A program made the position numbers and the translations under genes. From the NCBI GenBank assembly GCA_016217675.1, contig JACRHC010000098.1, positions 39,258 through 103,257 of the forward strand: DNA of 64,000 nucleotides, read 5' to 3'. This stretch comes from Nitrospirota bacterium. Its GTDB lineage: Bacteria; Nitrospirota; Thermodesulfovibrionia; Thermodesulfovibrionales; UBA6898. Shown one piece after another: positions 52,972-63,922 of this stretch. Every line of letters begins with the position of its first letter. Within the stretch, counting starts at the first letter, position 1. A model generated the notes under the pieces. The model worked only from the letters and a program-made list of their open reading frames with translations. It was not told where the DNA came from and searched no databases.

Positions 52972-54739
52972 GACCGTTGTCAATGTCTGCATGGGTACCG
53001 GAGGCATGGCATCAGGAGGCGCCGAGGTCCTGCAGGCATTCCGCGCTGAGCTTGAGGCCGCAGCTTTTCCTGCAGAGGTCAAGGAGCATTGTTTAGCCCA
53101 TCGTGTCGGCTGCCGCGGACTCTGTGCCAAAGACGTGCTTGTTGATGTTCTGACGGACGGATCGGTGACCACGTACCAGTTCATCAAGCCTGACATGGTT
53201 CCGAGGATCGTCACGGAGCATATTATCGGCAAGACCCCCGTGGCCGAATGGCAGGTCGGCGAAGACTACGAAAACTTTCATCAAAAGCAGGTCAAGATCG
53301 TTCTCTCGGACTGCGGGAAGATCGACCCCGAGGACCCTGACGATTACCACGCGGTCGGAGGATACGGGACTGCCCGGGACGTGCTGACAGAGTGGCTGCC
53401 GGGTGAAGTGATCGAGGAGATCAAGGCATCGGGACTGAGGGGCCGCGGCGGCGCAGGGTTCCCTACAGGGCTCAAGTGGGAACTGGGCCGCAAGGCGCGC
53501 GGCGATATTAAATATATCATCTGCAATGCTGATGAAGGCGACCCCGGGGCATTCATGGACCGCGCGGTTATTGAGGGTAATCCCCATGCGGTTATTGAGG
53601 GGATGATCATCGCTGCCTATGCCATCGGCGCCCATCACGGGTATGTTTATATCCGCGCCGAATATCCGCTTGCCGTGGAGCGGCTGAAACTCGCTATCGA
53701 AAGGGCAAGACGGCGCCTCTTCCTCGGCAGGAATATCTTTGGTACAACCTTTGATTTTGATATACAGGTCAAGCTGGGAGCAGGTGCATTTGTCTGCGGT
53801 GAGGAGACGGCCCTTATTGCCTCGATAGAGGGACAGCGGGGCATGCCAAGACCCAAGCCGCCGTTCCCCGTGAACAAGGGATTGTGGCAGCGGCCGACCG
53901 TTATCAATAACGTCGAGACCCTCGCCAACGTTCCCTACATCATGAGAAGAGGGTACCAGTGGTATGCGTCGCACGGAACAGAACGCTCCAGGGGAACAAA
54001 GGTCTTTGCCCTGACCGGCAAGATAAAAAATCCGGGTCTGATCGAAGTGCCGATGGGGATCACGCTGAGGGAGATCATCGAGGATATCGGCGGAGGTATC
54101 GAAGGCGGGAAAAAGCTGAAGGCGGTGCAGACAGGCGGGCCGTCAGGCGGCTGCATCCCGGCAAACATGCTTGATATCAACGTCGATTATGAGTCGCTCG
54201 CCAAAGTAGGGTCGATCGTCGGCTCCGGCGGCATGATCGTCCTTGACGAAGACAACTGCATGGTGAATATGGCAAAGTACTTTATCCAGTTCACCCAGGA
54301 AGAATCGTGCGGCAAATGCGTCCCCTGCAGGATAGGCACCAAGAGGCTTCTTGAGATCATGGAACGGATAACCAAAGGGCAGGGAAAAGAGGGCGACCTT
54401 GAACTTCTCGATACCCTGAGCAACAGCATCAAGGTCACCTCGCTCTGCGGCCTCGGACAGACTGCGCCGAATCCCGTGCTGAGCACACTGAAATATTTCA
54501 GGGAAGAGTTCGAAGCACATGTCAGGGACAAAAAGTGCCCTGCCAAAGTATGCAAGGATCTTATAACCTATTCAATTATTGAGGGTGCCTGCAAAGGGTG
54601 CGGCGCCTGCCTCAGGGCATGCCCTGCAGGAGCGGTCACCGGAGAGAAGAAGAAACCCCACAAAATTGACCCGGACATCTGCATCAAATGTGGCGCCTGC
54701 TTCGAGGCGTGCAAGTTCAAGTCAGTAGGAAGGGATTAA
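52958..54739 (+). CDS. NuoF-like subunit, operon 2
   Basis: 593 residues. Has the full FMN/NADH motif GRGGAGFPTGLKW and NADEGDPGAFMDRAVIEGNPH missing from the operon 1 paralogue. ESCGKCVPCRIGT and two C-terminal ferredoxin motifs (CKGCGACLRACPAGAV; CIKCGACFEACKF). It is expected to oxidise NADH, or reduce NAD, for the adjacent FdhA. Confidence 0.95.
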   Translation: MTKNKTVVNVCMGTGGMASGGAEVLQAFRAELEAAAFPAEVKEHCLAHRVGCRGLCAKDVLVDVLTDGSVTTYQFIKPDMVPRIVTEHIIGKTPVAEWQVGEDYENFHQKQVKIVLSDCGKIDPEDPDDYHAVGGYGTARDVLTEWLPGEVIEEIKASGLRGRGGAGFPTGLKWELGRKARGDIKYIICNADEGDPGAFMDRAVIEGNPHAVIEGMIIAAYAIGAHHGYVYIRAEYPLAVERLKLAIERARRRLFLGRNIFGTTFDFDIQVKLGAGAFVCGEETALIASIEGQRGMPRPKPPFPVNKGLWQRPTVINNVETLANVPYIMRRGYQWYASHGTERSRGTKVFALTGKIKNPGLIEVPMGITLREIIEDIGGGIEGGKKLKAVQTGGPSGGCIPANMLDINVDYESLAKVGSIVGSGGMIVLDEDNCMVNMAKYFIQFTQEESCGKCVPCRIGTKRLLEIMERITKGQGKEGDLELLDTLSNSIKVTSLCGLGQTAPNPVLSTLKYFREEFEAHVRDKKCPAKVCKDLITYSIIEGACKGCGACLRACPAGAVTGEKKKPHKIDPDICIKCGACFEACKFKSVGRD

Positions 54740-54743
54740 ACAT

Positions 54744-57413
54744 ATGGCAAGGATCACTATTAACGGCAAGACAATCGAAGTAGCTGACACTGCCACGATC
54801 CTTCAGGCAGCTAAGCTGCACAAGATCCCGATACCTACGCTCTGCCATCATCCCAAGCTTACTCCCTTCGGCGGCTGCAGGCTCTGCATCGTTGAAGTAA
54901 AAGGTATGCCGAAGCCGGTCACGTCATGCACCACTACCGTGGGCAACGGCATGGAGATCACCACATCAAGTCCATACCTGCAGGAATTGAGAAAGACCGT
55001 GCTTGAACTTATCCTCTCTGACCATCCGAATGACTGCATGATCTGCGAAAAAGCGGGTGACTGCACACTTCAAAATCTTGCCTATGATTACGGCATCAGG
55101 GAGAACAGATTTCAGGGAGAGAGAAGGACATATGCAAAGCGCGACAACAACCCGTTCGTAGAGCGGGACCTCGAAAAATGCATCCTCTGCGGACGCTGCG
55201 TAAAGGCCTGCGATGAGATACAGGGAGTTGAGGCGATCGACTTCGGGTACCGCGGTTTTAATTCCAAGATATGTACCAGTTATGAACAGGACCTGGATTG
55301 CGAGTTCTGCGGCCAGTGCATCAGCGTCTGCCCCACCGGAGCGCTTACCGGCAAGCTCTGGATCAGGAAGGGCAGAAAAGATCATCAGGAGGAAGTGGAT
55401 ACGATCTGCACGTACTGCGGCACGGGCTGCACGATCACTGCCCATGTAAAAGACAACGAGATCCTCAAGATAACCTCGAAAGAACAGACCATGAACGAAG
55501 GCTGGCTCTGCGTAAAGGGGAGGTTCGGGTACCGGTTTGTGAACAGCCCGGAGCGGCTGACCCGTCCGCTCATAAAGAGGAACGGCGCGTTCGAGGAGGC
55601 CTCATGGCCCGAGGCACTCGACCACGTGGCAAAGCGGCTCGTCGAGATAAAGGCCGGATACGGCGCTGATGCGATCGGAGGACTTTCCTCTGCGCGCTGC
55701 ACGAATGAAGAGAACTATGCGTTCCAGAAACTTATAAGGGCAGGCATCGGCACCAACAACGTAGATCACTGCGCCCGACTTTGACACTCCCCCACAGTGG
55801 CCGGTCTGGCCAAAATATTCGGTTCAGGGGCGATGACGAACTCCATCCGGGAGATCGAGGGCATGGAGGTGATCTTTATCGTCGGCTCCAACACCAAGGA
55901 GACGCACCCGGTCATCGCAAACCGCATGCTCAAGGCCCGCCGCAGGGGCGCGAAGATCATTATCGCAGACCCGCGAAAGATCCCGATGGTGAAGTTCTGC
56001 GATATCCACCTGCAGATCCGTCCGGGGTCTGATATCGCCCTTCTGAACAGCATGGCCAAAGTTATCCTGGCAGAGGGACTTCAGAACGATGAGTTCATAG
56101 GAGAAAAGACCGAAGGGTTCGATGCATGGAAGGCGTCGATCGAAACCTTCACGCCTGAGTACGCAGAGAAGATCACGGGTGTCCCCGCAGATGAGATCGT
56201 AAAGGCAGCGCGCATGTACGGCTCCTCGCGCAAGGCAGGGGTCTTCTACACCATGGGGATAACGCAGCATGCCTGCGGCACTGACAATGTGTCAGCACTT
56301 GCCAACCTTGTATCCCTGACCGGCAATATCGGCAGAGAATCCACCGGCATCAATCCGCTCAGGGGCCAGAACAATGTGCAGGGCGCCTCTGATGCAGCCT
56401 GTCTGCCGAATGTGTACCCTGGATATCAGAACGTTGAAGACCCTGCAATCAGGAATAAGTTCGAAAAGGCCTGGGGAGCTCCCCTTTCTCCGAAGGCCGG
56501 TATGATGTCAACGGTGATGATGAATGAGGCTGCTGCAGGAAAACTCAAGGCCCTGTACATTATGGGGGAGAACCCTATCATCACGGACCCGAACATGCAT
56601 CACACGGTCAAGGCACTTGAAAACCTCGAGTTTCTTGTGGTGCAGGACATCTTTCTGACTGATACGGCAAAGTTTGCCGACGTTGTACTTCCTGCTTCCT
56701 GCTCGTTCGAGAAGAACGGCACGTTCACCAATACAGAGCGGAGGGTCCAGAGGGTACGGCAGGCAGTAAACCCGCCCGGCGAGGCAAGGGAAGATCTTTG
56801 GATCATTACGGAGATTTCAAAACGCTTGGGCCTTGATATGGAAAATTCACCCGAGAAAATATTTACAGAATATTGCCGGCTCTGGCCGGCAATAGCAGGG
56901 ATATCCTATGCCCGGCTTGAGAAACGCGGTCTCTGCTGGCCCTGCCCTGCAGCCGATCATCCCGGCACGCCCTATCTTTACAAGGACGGCTTCCCAAAGG
57001 GGAAGGTCAATTTTGTACCTGTTTCATACCAGCCGCCTGCAGAGGTCTGCGACAGAGAATATCCTTTTGTCCTGACAACAGGCCGCAATCTTTTCCAATA
57101 TCATTCCGGCTCCATGACGCGGCGCGTCGAACCGATTGAGTCTCATGCAGGAGAGCCGTATGTTGAAATAAATCCCTTTGACAGCAAAAACCTCGGGATC
57201 AGCAGCGGAGATATCATCAAGGTAAGATCACGCAGAGGCGAGATTGCCATTAAGGCGCGTATTACGCCGAGGGTTTCGGAAGGAACGGTCTTCATCCCGA
57301 TGCATTACCGTGAGGCTGCTGCCAATGTGCTCACGATTGATGCGCTCGATCCCCAGGTGAAGATACCGGAACTGAAGGTCTGCGCAGTAGCGCTCAGCAC
57401 TGCAGGCCCCTGA
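54744..57413 (+). CDS. fdhA: formate dehydrogenase catalytic subunit 2 (selenoprotein, Sec347)
   Basis: 889 residues with TGA 55782-55784 as Sec. The order of domains is as in copy 1: 2Fe-2S, CILCGRCVKACDEIQG, CEFCGQCISVCPTGAL, CTYCGTGCTITAHVK, and [23 protein letters not shown]. The opening ARITINGKTIEVADTATILQ and closing regions are close to copy 1. Seven nt separate it from the NuoF stop. Reversible formate oxidation with NAD is the expected activity. Confidence 0.96.
55798..55812 (+). promoter_or_regulatory. SECIS-like hairpin of fdhA 2
   Basis: TGGCC and GGCCA enclose GGTCT, the same loop as in E. coli fdhF, beginning 13 nt after the UGA. Confidence 0.85.
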
Positions 57414-57444
57414 TTTATTTCCCATCAGCCAGATCAAGCATTAT

Positions 57445-60400
57445 TTACTGCCCGCCCCCTGTTTCTTCTGATCGCTTGCTGTTATATTCATAATAGAGGA
57501 GCGGTACGGCAACGAGCGTCAGGGCAGTAGCAGCCACAGCACCGAACATCATGGCTATGGCAAGCCCCTGAAATATGGGATCAAAAAGCATCACGAAAGA
57601 TCCCACGACAACTGCTGCGGCAGTAAGCGCAATCGGCCTGAACCTTACAGCACCAGCCTTTATAAGCGACGCCTTCAGGTCTCCGCTCTCTTTCCACTCA
57701 ATCTCAACAAAATCAATAAGCAGAATAGAGTTTCTCACAATAATGCCTGCAAGTGCAATGAAGCCTATCATGGAGGTAGCCGTAAAGAAGGCGCCGAATA
57801 TCCAGTGTCCCGGCAGAATGCCGACAAGCGTCAGCGGTATCGGGGCCATGATAATGAGAGGTGTCACAAAATTCCTGAACCAGGCAACAACGAGAATATA
57901 AATCAGCACCAGCACTGCTCCAAAAGCAATGCCAAGGTCGCGGAATACTTCATAAGTAATATGCCACTCGCCATCCCATTTCATGGAATAGTTATCTTCA
58001 AGCCAGGGCTGAACAGATGAATACTGTTTCAGTTCATAGCCCTCCTCAAGTTTCAACTGCCGGATTTTGTCCTTCATTTTCACTATTGCATAAGCCGGGC
58101 TTTCCGCAGTACCTGCAACATCGCCGATAACATAGATAACTCGTCTGAGGTTCTTATGATATATCGTTTTGTCTTCAACGCCTTCTTTCATCTGCACAAG
58201 CTCAGACAGAGAAATCTGCTGACCATTCAACGACGGAACAGAAACCTGACGGAGTGATTCGATGCCTGATCGTTCTCCTGCAGGCATGCGAAGAAACAGT
58301 TCTACAGGTTCCTTGTCCTTCTCGATATGAACAAGCCCTGCCGCAACACCTCCAAGGGCGATTCTCAGGCTCTGGGCAATGGTCTCGGCAGTGATGCCAT
58401 GCGCTGCAGCCTTTTCTCGGTCAATTTCAAAGGTGAGTTTTTTCTGGTCATCCTCAACATACCAGTCCACGTCAACAACACCTTCGGTCTGCTCGAAGAC
58501 CGTGCGGATCTTCCCTGCTATCTCTGTCTGACGCTTTACATCAGGGCCATATACCTCGGCCACAAGCGTGCTGAGCACAGGAGGTCCTGGTGGTATTTCA
58601 GCAACCTTCAACTTTGCATGATAGTTATCAGCAATCTTTTTCAATTGGGGTCTCAGCCGCTTTGCAATATCATGACTCTGTGCTTTACGCCCGCCTTTTG
58701 CAGTAAAGTTCACCTGTATATCCAGGACATTGCTGCCTGAACGCATGAAATAATGCCTTACAAGTCCGTTAAAATTATAGGGCGCTGCAGTTCCTGCATA
58801 GGTTTGGAGGTCTGTTACCTCAGGCACTGTTTTAAGGTATTCGCTCATTTCTCGGCCGAGCGCTGCAGTCTGCTCAAGCGTGGATCCTTCAGGCAGGTCG
58901 ACAATGACCTGCACCTCGCTCTTATTGTCAAACGGAAGCATCTTGAGTGTAACTGCTTTGAGAGGTATCAGAAGAAGTGAAAGACCAAGGAACAGCAGCA
59001 CTGTGCCTAATGCAATAATCCTCTTGCTCCTCTTTTCGATCAGCGGCCTGAGCATGCGCTCATAAAGTGCAGCAACCCTTCCGGCATCTTCATTTTCAGG
59101 GTGGGGCTTCACATTCTTCAGCACCTTGTAACTCATCCATGGACTTACAATAAATGCGATCAAAAGCGAGAAGATCATGGCTGCAGATGCACCGACCGGG
59201 ATAGGTCGCATATACGGGCCCATAAGCCCTGAGACAAAGGCCATCGGCAACAGAGCAGCAATGACCGTAAAGGTTGCAAGTATTGTGGGATTGCCGACCT
59301 CGTCAACAGCATATGCGGCGGTCAACGGATCAATCTTGTGCATCCTGAAATGTCTGTGTATGTTCTCTACCACGACAATGGCATCATCAACGAGTATGCC
59401 TATTGAAAATATCAGGGCAAACAGCGTTACCCGGTTCAGGGTATAGCCATACAGATAATTGATAAGCAGCGTCAGGGCGAGAGTCACGGGAACAGCAACA
59501 CCCACAACAATGGCTTCTCTCCACCCGAGTGCAAGGGCTATGAGGATGACAACAGAAATGGAAGCGATCAGCAGATGTTCAAGCAGTTCATTGGATTTCT
59601 CTTTAGCCGTCTCGCCATAGTTTCTTGTAGTGGTAACCTCAATGCCCGACGGAATAACAGTTTTCTTCAGTGTCTCGATTTTCCTGATTGCATCCTCTGT
59701 AACTACGCTCGCATTGGCGCCCTTCTTTTTTGACAGGGTGAGCGTCACTGCTTCATACTGGCCCGCAGGTGAGTATTCTTTTTTGATGCCTTTTGTATCG
59801 GCTGAAGGGCCGAACCCCATAAAGACATAGTTCGCCGGCTCCTCCGGACCATCATGCAATGAGGCAACATCCCTGAGATAGACAGGCCTGTTATTGATGA
59901 CGCTCACCACGAGAGACCCTGCCTCATCTGCGTTTTTCAGTAGCGCGCCGGACTCAACAAGGTATTCTTTATTGCCTGCAGAAAAGGCCCCGGAAGGCAG
60001 CAGGACATTCGATTTCTGAAGAGCGCCGATGATCTGAAATGATGAGAGGTTATAGGCGCGCAACCGGGCAGGGTCAAGGGTTATGCGCACCTGCCTGCGC
60101 TGGCCTCCGATAACAGATGTCTCGGAAACGTCCTTGTCCTTTTTGATCTCATCGCAGACCTCCTGCGCAACCCTTCTCAGTTCATATCCATGATATCGGT
60201 CTGACCAAAGCGTAAACGTGGCGATCGGCACATCGTCGATGGACTTCGGCCTCACCAGGGGCTGGGACACGCCAGGGGGGATCTTGTCAAAGTTTGACAT
60301 CAGCTTGTTGTAGAGTTTTACAAGGCTTGCTTCCATATCCTCACCGACATAAAAACGTACAATGGTGAGGTTCATGCCCGGCTTTGCTATGGAATAGACA

Positions 60401-60657
60401 TACTCGACACCTTTGATCTCCCACAGGAACTTTTCCATAGGCTTTGTCACGCGCTCTTCTACCTCTTTTGCAGATGCTCCGGGATAGGAGACCATTACAT
60501 CGATCATCGGCACAACAATCTGCGGCTCCTCTTCGCGCGGGGTGACTACAATGGCAAATATACCAAGCAGCAGCGCTGCCATCACAATCAGAGGTGTCAG
60601 TTTTGACTGAATAAATGCCTTTGCAATCCTGCCTGAAATTCCGATGCCGCCCATCAT
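57445..60657 (-). CDS. RND efflux pump inner-membrane subunit
   Basis: 1070 residues, two halves with 12 helices and two large periplasmic loops. Features: [20 protein letters not shown] near the porter domain, [17 protein letters not shown] and [22 protein letters not shown] in the two halves, and a motif of RKLP-type replaced by others. Substrate class (multidrug or metal) is uncertain; HAE-1-type features favour organic substrates while the ArsR in front hints at metal or metalloid. Starts 8 nt after the membrane-fusion gene. Confidence 0.9.
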   Translation of the reverse strand: MMGGIGISGRIAKAFIQSKLTPLIVMAALLLGIFAIVVTPREEEPQIVVPMIDVMVSYPGASAKEVEERVTKPMEKFLWEIKGVEYVYSIAKPGMNLTIVRFYVGEDMEASLVKLYNKLMSNFDKIPPGVSQPLVRPKSIDDVPIATFTLWSDRYHGYELRRVAQEVCDEIKKDKDVSETSVIGGQRRQVRITLDPARLRAYNLSSFQIIGALQKSNVLLPSGAFSAGNKEYLVESGALLKNADEAGSLVVSVINNRPVYLRDVASLHDGPEEPANYVFMGFGPSADTKGIKKEYSPAGQYEAVTLTLSKKKGANASVVTEDAIRKIETLKKTVIPSGIEVTTTRNYGETAKEKSNELLEHLLIASISVVILIALALGWREAIVVGVAVPVTLALTLLINYLYGYTLNRVTLFALIFSIGILVDDAIVVVENIHRHFRMHKIDPLTAAYAVDEVGNPTILATFTVIAALLPMAFVSGLMGPYMRPIPVGASAAMIFSLLIAFIVSPWMSYKVLKNVKPHPENEDAGRVAALYERMLRPLIEKRSKRIIALGTVLLFLGLSLLLIPLKAVTLKMLPFDNKSEVQVIVDLPEGSTLEQTAALGREMSEYLKTVPEVTDLQTYAGTAAPYNFNGLVRHYFMRSGSNVLDIQVNFTAKGGRKAQSHDIAKRLRPQLKKIADNYHAKLKVAEIPPGPPVLSTLVAEVYGPDVKRQTEIAGKIRTVFEQTEGVVDVDWYVEDDQKKLTFEIDREKAAAHGITAETIAQSLRIALGGVAAGLVHIEKDKEPVELFLRMPAGERSGIESLRQVSVPSLNGQQISLSELVQMKEGVEDKTIYHKNLRRVIYVIGDVAGTAESPAYAIVKMKDKIRQLKLEEGYELKQYSSVQPWLEDNYSMKWDGEWHITYEVFRDLGIAFGAVLVLIYILVVAWFRNFVTPLIIMAPIPLTLVGILPGHWIFGAFFTATSMIGFIALAGIIVRNSILLIDFVEIEWKESGDLKASLIKAGAVRFRPIALTAAAVVVGSFVMLFDPIFQGLAIAMMFGAVAATALTLVAVPLLYYEYNSKRSEETGGGQ

Positions 60658-60665
60658 GACTCCCC

Positions 60666-61751
60666 TTACCGCCCGCTCTGAACAGCTGCCAGAATCCCGC
60701 CGTCTATTGCGAGATCGACCCTGTCGACAATAACTTTATCGTTCGGATTCAGACCGGAAAGAACCTCCACCTTGTCCCCATATGCCTTCCCTGTTCTGAT
60801 CAATCTATAGGTGATTATTGAATTGGCATCAACAGCATATATGCCGGTCAGTTGCCCTTTTTCAACAACGGCTTTTCTGTTGACCAAAATAGCTTCTTTT
60901 TTACCTGCCGGAATAGACACCTTGCCATATGAGCCGCTCCTGAGTCCCTCTGAGCTGATCGCAATTTTGATCAACTGCGTCCTCGTAGCCGCATCCACAG
61001 CAGGCACAACTTCCGTGACCTTACCCCTGATTTCCCTGTTCAGGGATTCGATGAACACAGTCACCTCAAGGCCCGGCTTAATCTTTCCAGCCTGTTTTTC
61101 GTCAATACTGGCCTCAATCCTGTAGCCGGAAGTATCTTCAATAGTGAAGAGCGGGATTCCCGGCACTGCCGTACTGCCCAGGTCTGCCTTTTTTTCTGTA
61201 ACGAGACCCGGGACTGGTGCAGTTATGCGCGTAAATGCATGATATGCCCTTGCCTCCTGAAGCATGGCCTTTGCTCGCTCATACTCCATATCTGAGACTT
61301 TATTCCGAGTTTCGATCTGATCGAGTTCCTGTCCTGAAAGGGCCTTATCATCATAGAGATTTTTGTATCTTTTGTAGGTGACATCTGCCAGGGATCTTTG
61401 CTGTGCTGCGGCCTCAACCGCCTTCTCTGCAGCCCTGACCCTCTGTGCCACGTCGCTGTCATCCACGGTTGCAAGCAGATGTCCTGCATTTACCCTGTCC
61501 CCTTCCTTCACTTTGATCGATGTAATCGAACCCATCATCCTGCTTGCTATCAGACTGACTGTTTTGGCCTTCACGGTCCCTGCTGTCTCGAGATATTCAT
61601 CAGCCTGCGATAACGTTACCGCCTCGACAGTCACACCGGCGACCTGAGGTCTCTTCACCTCTTTCGTCTCTTCTGCTCTGCTCCTGCAGCCGCCAATGAT
61701 AAAAAGAGAAAGTGCAAGGGCAATAATCATGATAAATAGGGAACTCTTCAT
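60666..61751 (-). CDS. RND membrane-fusion (adaptor) protein
   Basis: 361 residues. Lipobox FIIGGCRSR near the N terminus suggests membrane tethering. Barrel-sandwich, coiled-coil hairpin and beta-barrel regions of HlyD/AcrA type, with [20 protein letters not shown] as the lipoyl-type segment. It joins the RND pump to the TolC-like protein; start overlaps the TolC-like stop. Confidence 0.9.
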   Translation of the reverse strand: MKSSLFIMIIALALSLFIIGGCRSRAEETKEVKRPQVAGVTVEAVTLSQADEYLETAGTVKAKTVSLIASRMMGSITSIKVKEGDRVNAGHLLATVDDSDVAQRVRAAEKAVEAAAQQRSLADVTYKRYKNLYDDKALSGQELDQIETRNKVSDMEYERAKAMLQEARAYHAFTRITAPVPGLVTEKKADLGSTAVPGIPLFTIEDTSGYRIEASIDEKQAGKIKPGLEVTVFIESLNREIRGKVTEVVPAVDAATRTQLIKIAISSEGLRSGSYGKVSIPAGKKEAILVNRKAVVEKGQLTGIYAVDANSIITYRLIRTGKAYGDKVEVLSGLNPNDKVIVDRVDLAIDGGILAAVQSGR

Positions 61752-63109
61752 TTCGTCTCTCCTGATTTTTCTATCTCCAGATCCTGCATAATAGTGCCGC
61801 TCTGAAAACTAAGCCGTGCTAAGGCAATATAATATGCTGACTCTTTTGCGACAACATCGGTGCGGGCAGCGTCAAGACTTATCTGGGCATCCAGCATGTC
61901 AACCACAGGAGAAAGGCTGTTTTCAAATCTCGTCTTTACCAACCGCCTTCCCTCTTCTGCAGACGTAAGGCCTGCCATGGCAAGTTCATGTCCTTTTTTT
62001 GCCTCTCCTACTGAGAGATACGCTTCATATACCTCATAGGCTGCCTGTTTTTTCAGGCCATCGAGATATTCACCTGCCTCTGCGAGTCTATGCTTTGCCT
62101 TTCTGCGTGCGGACTCACGGTTCATCCCGTCAAAGAGATCCCAGCGCAAAAATGCCATCACCTGCCAGCTTTCTCCCTCTTCCGCAAAAGCAGTTTTATG
62201 GCTGTTGATCTGATATGCTCCTCCGACCCCTATAACAGGAAGATATGAAGCATTTGCCATCTTCAGATTATTCTCTGCATTCCGGCGGCGCTCTTCCAAG
62301 GCAATAAGGTCCTTTCGCGCCGAGGACATCTGCCTGTAATACTCGATGTCCCTTAATTCAAGAGAAGGCCGGTTTTCCATAACACCGATCGATTCAGTCA
62401 ACCCGAGCATCAGTCCGATAGCCCTCCTCGCAATCAGCAGGTTTTTTTCTGCTGTCACCTTCTTTACCTCAGCATTTTTTAGGGCAGCCTCTGCCCTGAG
62501 CTTGTCAGAATAAAGTCCAAGTCCGTTTTTGTATCTGCTTTCTGCTATCCTGAGATGCTCTTTTGCATCCTCAATGCCTTTTTCTGTAACCTTCACATAC
62601 TCTGCTGCAGTCTGAGCATCGAGATATGCCTTAAATACGCCGAAGATCACTTCTTCCTTTTTCCTGGCAGCATCCCCTGTCTGTGCCTCAAATTCCTTCT
62701 TTGCCATCGTTATACCGATATATGCCTTTGGTGCAAAGAGCGGCTGCTCAAAAGAGATGCTTGCCTGAAAATCAGATACAGGAGCAGGGCTGTTCAGGCT
62801 GCTGATCGAAAAATCCGCCATGGTAAATCGCTCCTGATTAAGCTTTGACATAAAGGCATAGGTTGGATTGCTGGTGCGCATAAACCTCTCTTCAAGGACA
62901 ACTTTGGGCAGCAGATAACTGCGGGCCATATTTATGTCCTCATTTACAGCAAGAAGCCCCCTGTCTTGTCCCCTGATCTCAGGGTTGCCATGCAATGCCT
63001 GGGTCAGTGCCTGATGCAGTGTCAGAACCTGTTCTTTTGCATAGGAATTTTCGCTGTATACACATAACAGAAACAAGAACAGCAAAATTTGTTTGTAACT
63101 TACAGCCAT
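61748..63109 (-). CDS. TolC-family outer-membrane efflux protein
   Basis: 453 residues from ATG 63107-63109, AGGAGGTCT-like site 7 nt upstream in the ArsR tail. Signal peptide ends near SENSYAKE. Long alpha-helical regions with heptads and two similar halves, closing SARTDVVAKESAYYIALARLSFQSG, are typical of TolC. Forms the outer-membrane duct of the pump. It follows the ArsR gene by 1 nt. Confidence 0.9.
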   Translation of the reverse strand: MAVSYKQILLFLFLLCVYSENSYAKEQVLTLHQALTQALHGNPEIRGQDRGLLAVNEDINMARSYLLPKVVLEERFMRTSNPTYAFMSKLNQERFTMADFSISSLNSPAPVSDFQASISFEQPLFAPKAYIGITMAKKEFEAQTGDAARKKEEVIFGVFKAYLDAQTAAEYVKVTEKGIEDAKEHLRIAESRYKNGLGLYSDKLRAEAALKNAEVKKVTAEKNLLIARRAIGLMLGLTESIGVMENRPSLELRDIEYYRQMSSARKDLIALEERRRNAENNLKMANASYLPVIGVGGAYQINSHKTAFAEEGESWQVMAFLRWDLFDGMNRESARRKAKHRLAEAGEYLDGLKKQAAYEVYEAYLSVGEAKKGHELAMAGLTSAEEGRRLVKTRFENSLSPVVDMLDAQISLDAARTDVVAKESAYYIALARLSFQSGTIMQDLEIEKSGETK

Positions 63110-63110
63110 G

Positions 63111-63530
63111 TCAGACCTCCATTTTGCAAGCAACAGGAATCTTTTTTGATTTCATTGACATGAACTCTTTAAAGGTATTCATATCGCATTTGCCAGCCTT
63201 CTGCTGAAACTCCTCGCATTCACGCAGAGATTTGAGATCATCTGAAAATGTTTTATCATCCTCAGTCATCTCCTGCAAAAGTTCGATAGTTTTTTTCTGC
63301 GCCTCAGGCAGCCCTTTATTGAGAGAGTAAAACACAAGTTTGCCTTCCTTTCTTTCATCAATAAGCCCGGCATCGTTCAGCATGGCAAGATTCCTCGACA
63401 CCAGAGGCTGCGAAATACCCAATACTCCCATGATCTGACAGACACAGAGTTCTTTCCTGGCAAGAACCATCATTACCCTCAGCCTGGTCGTATCTGAGAA
63501 AAGCTTCATTAGTCTTACTGCATTAAACAT
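63111..63530 (-). CDS. ArsR-family repressor 5 (ELCVC metalloid-type) of efflux operon
   Basis: 139 residues from ATG 63528-63530; longer frames start upstream within the promoter. Core KLFSDTTRLRVMMVLARKELCVCQIMGVLGISQPLVSRNL contains the ELCVC pair of type I arsenite/antimonite-sensing ArsR and a QPLVSRNLAML recognition helix. C-terminal cysteines (CEEFQQKAGKC; VACKMEV) may extend the metal site. It is the first gene of the arsR-tolC-mfp-rnd operon. Confidence 0.88.
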   Translation of the reverse strand: MFNAVRLMKLFSDTTRLRVMMVLARKELCVCQIMGVLGISQPLVSRNLAMLNDAGLIDERKEGKLVFYSLNKGLPEAQKKTIELLQEMTEDDKTFSDDLKSLRECEEFQQKAGKCDMNTFKEFMSMKSKKIPVACKMEV

Positions 63531-63534
63531 ATTT

Positions 63535-63565
63535 ACATATAACCATATGTTTATATGTTTGTCAA
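63535..63565 (-). promoter_or_regulatory. sigma-70 promoter and operator of efflux operon
   Basis: On the reverse strand TTGACA (63560-63565), 17-nt spacer, TTATAT (63537-63542), just before the ArsR start. A perfect 8-bp inverted repeat ACATATAA / TTATATGT (63535-63542, 63551-63558) with an 8-nt centre overlaps the -10 and spacer. Confidence 0.82.
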
Positions 63566-63766
63566 GTTTTTGTGCTGACTTATAATAAATAGAAGGAATT
63601 ATGACAACCTTAACTTGACTGTGTATCCAGGAAAATTCACTAATAACCCGCGGGCAGACGGATAACAAGTCTTCGTTCAGACAGCGCCGCATACCAGGCT
63701 GATATCATCAACTGGTGTGAGGCAGCCGAGAAAGCTCCGGTGCTGTTTGCCATAGGGGCCAAAACT

Positions 63767-63825
63767 CCCCGCTGCAAGCAACGGGGTATTTTAGCGGAAT
63801 AATTTTATCTATCGCCGCAAGCGGC
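63767..63825. repeat. two REP-like hairpins
   Basis: CCCCG-C-TGC-AA-GCA-A-CGGGG (63767-63786) followed by GCCGC-AA-GCGGC (63814-63825). Similar GC hairpins with an AA loop occur as extragenic palindromes. They lie in 63566-63884, where no gene is evident. Confidence 0.5.
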
Positions 63826-63884
63826 GGGGAATTAGACCCTTAAAAAGATTAAAACAATCGCGGATTTTGGGTCCACCATTCTCG

Positions 63885-63914
63885 TTGACATTTCCTTCCG
63901 CTCTCCTGTAAATT
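63885..63914 (+). promoter_or_regulatory. tRNA-Pro promoter
   Basis: TTGACA (63885-63890), 18-nt spacer, TAAATT (63909-63914), 8 nt before the tRNA. Confidence 0.6.
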
Positions 63915-63922
63915 AAATAGTT

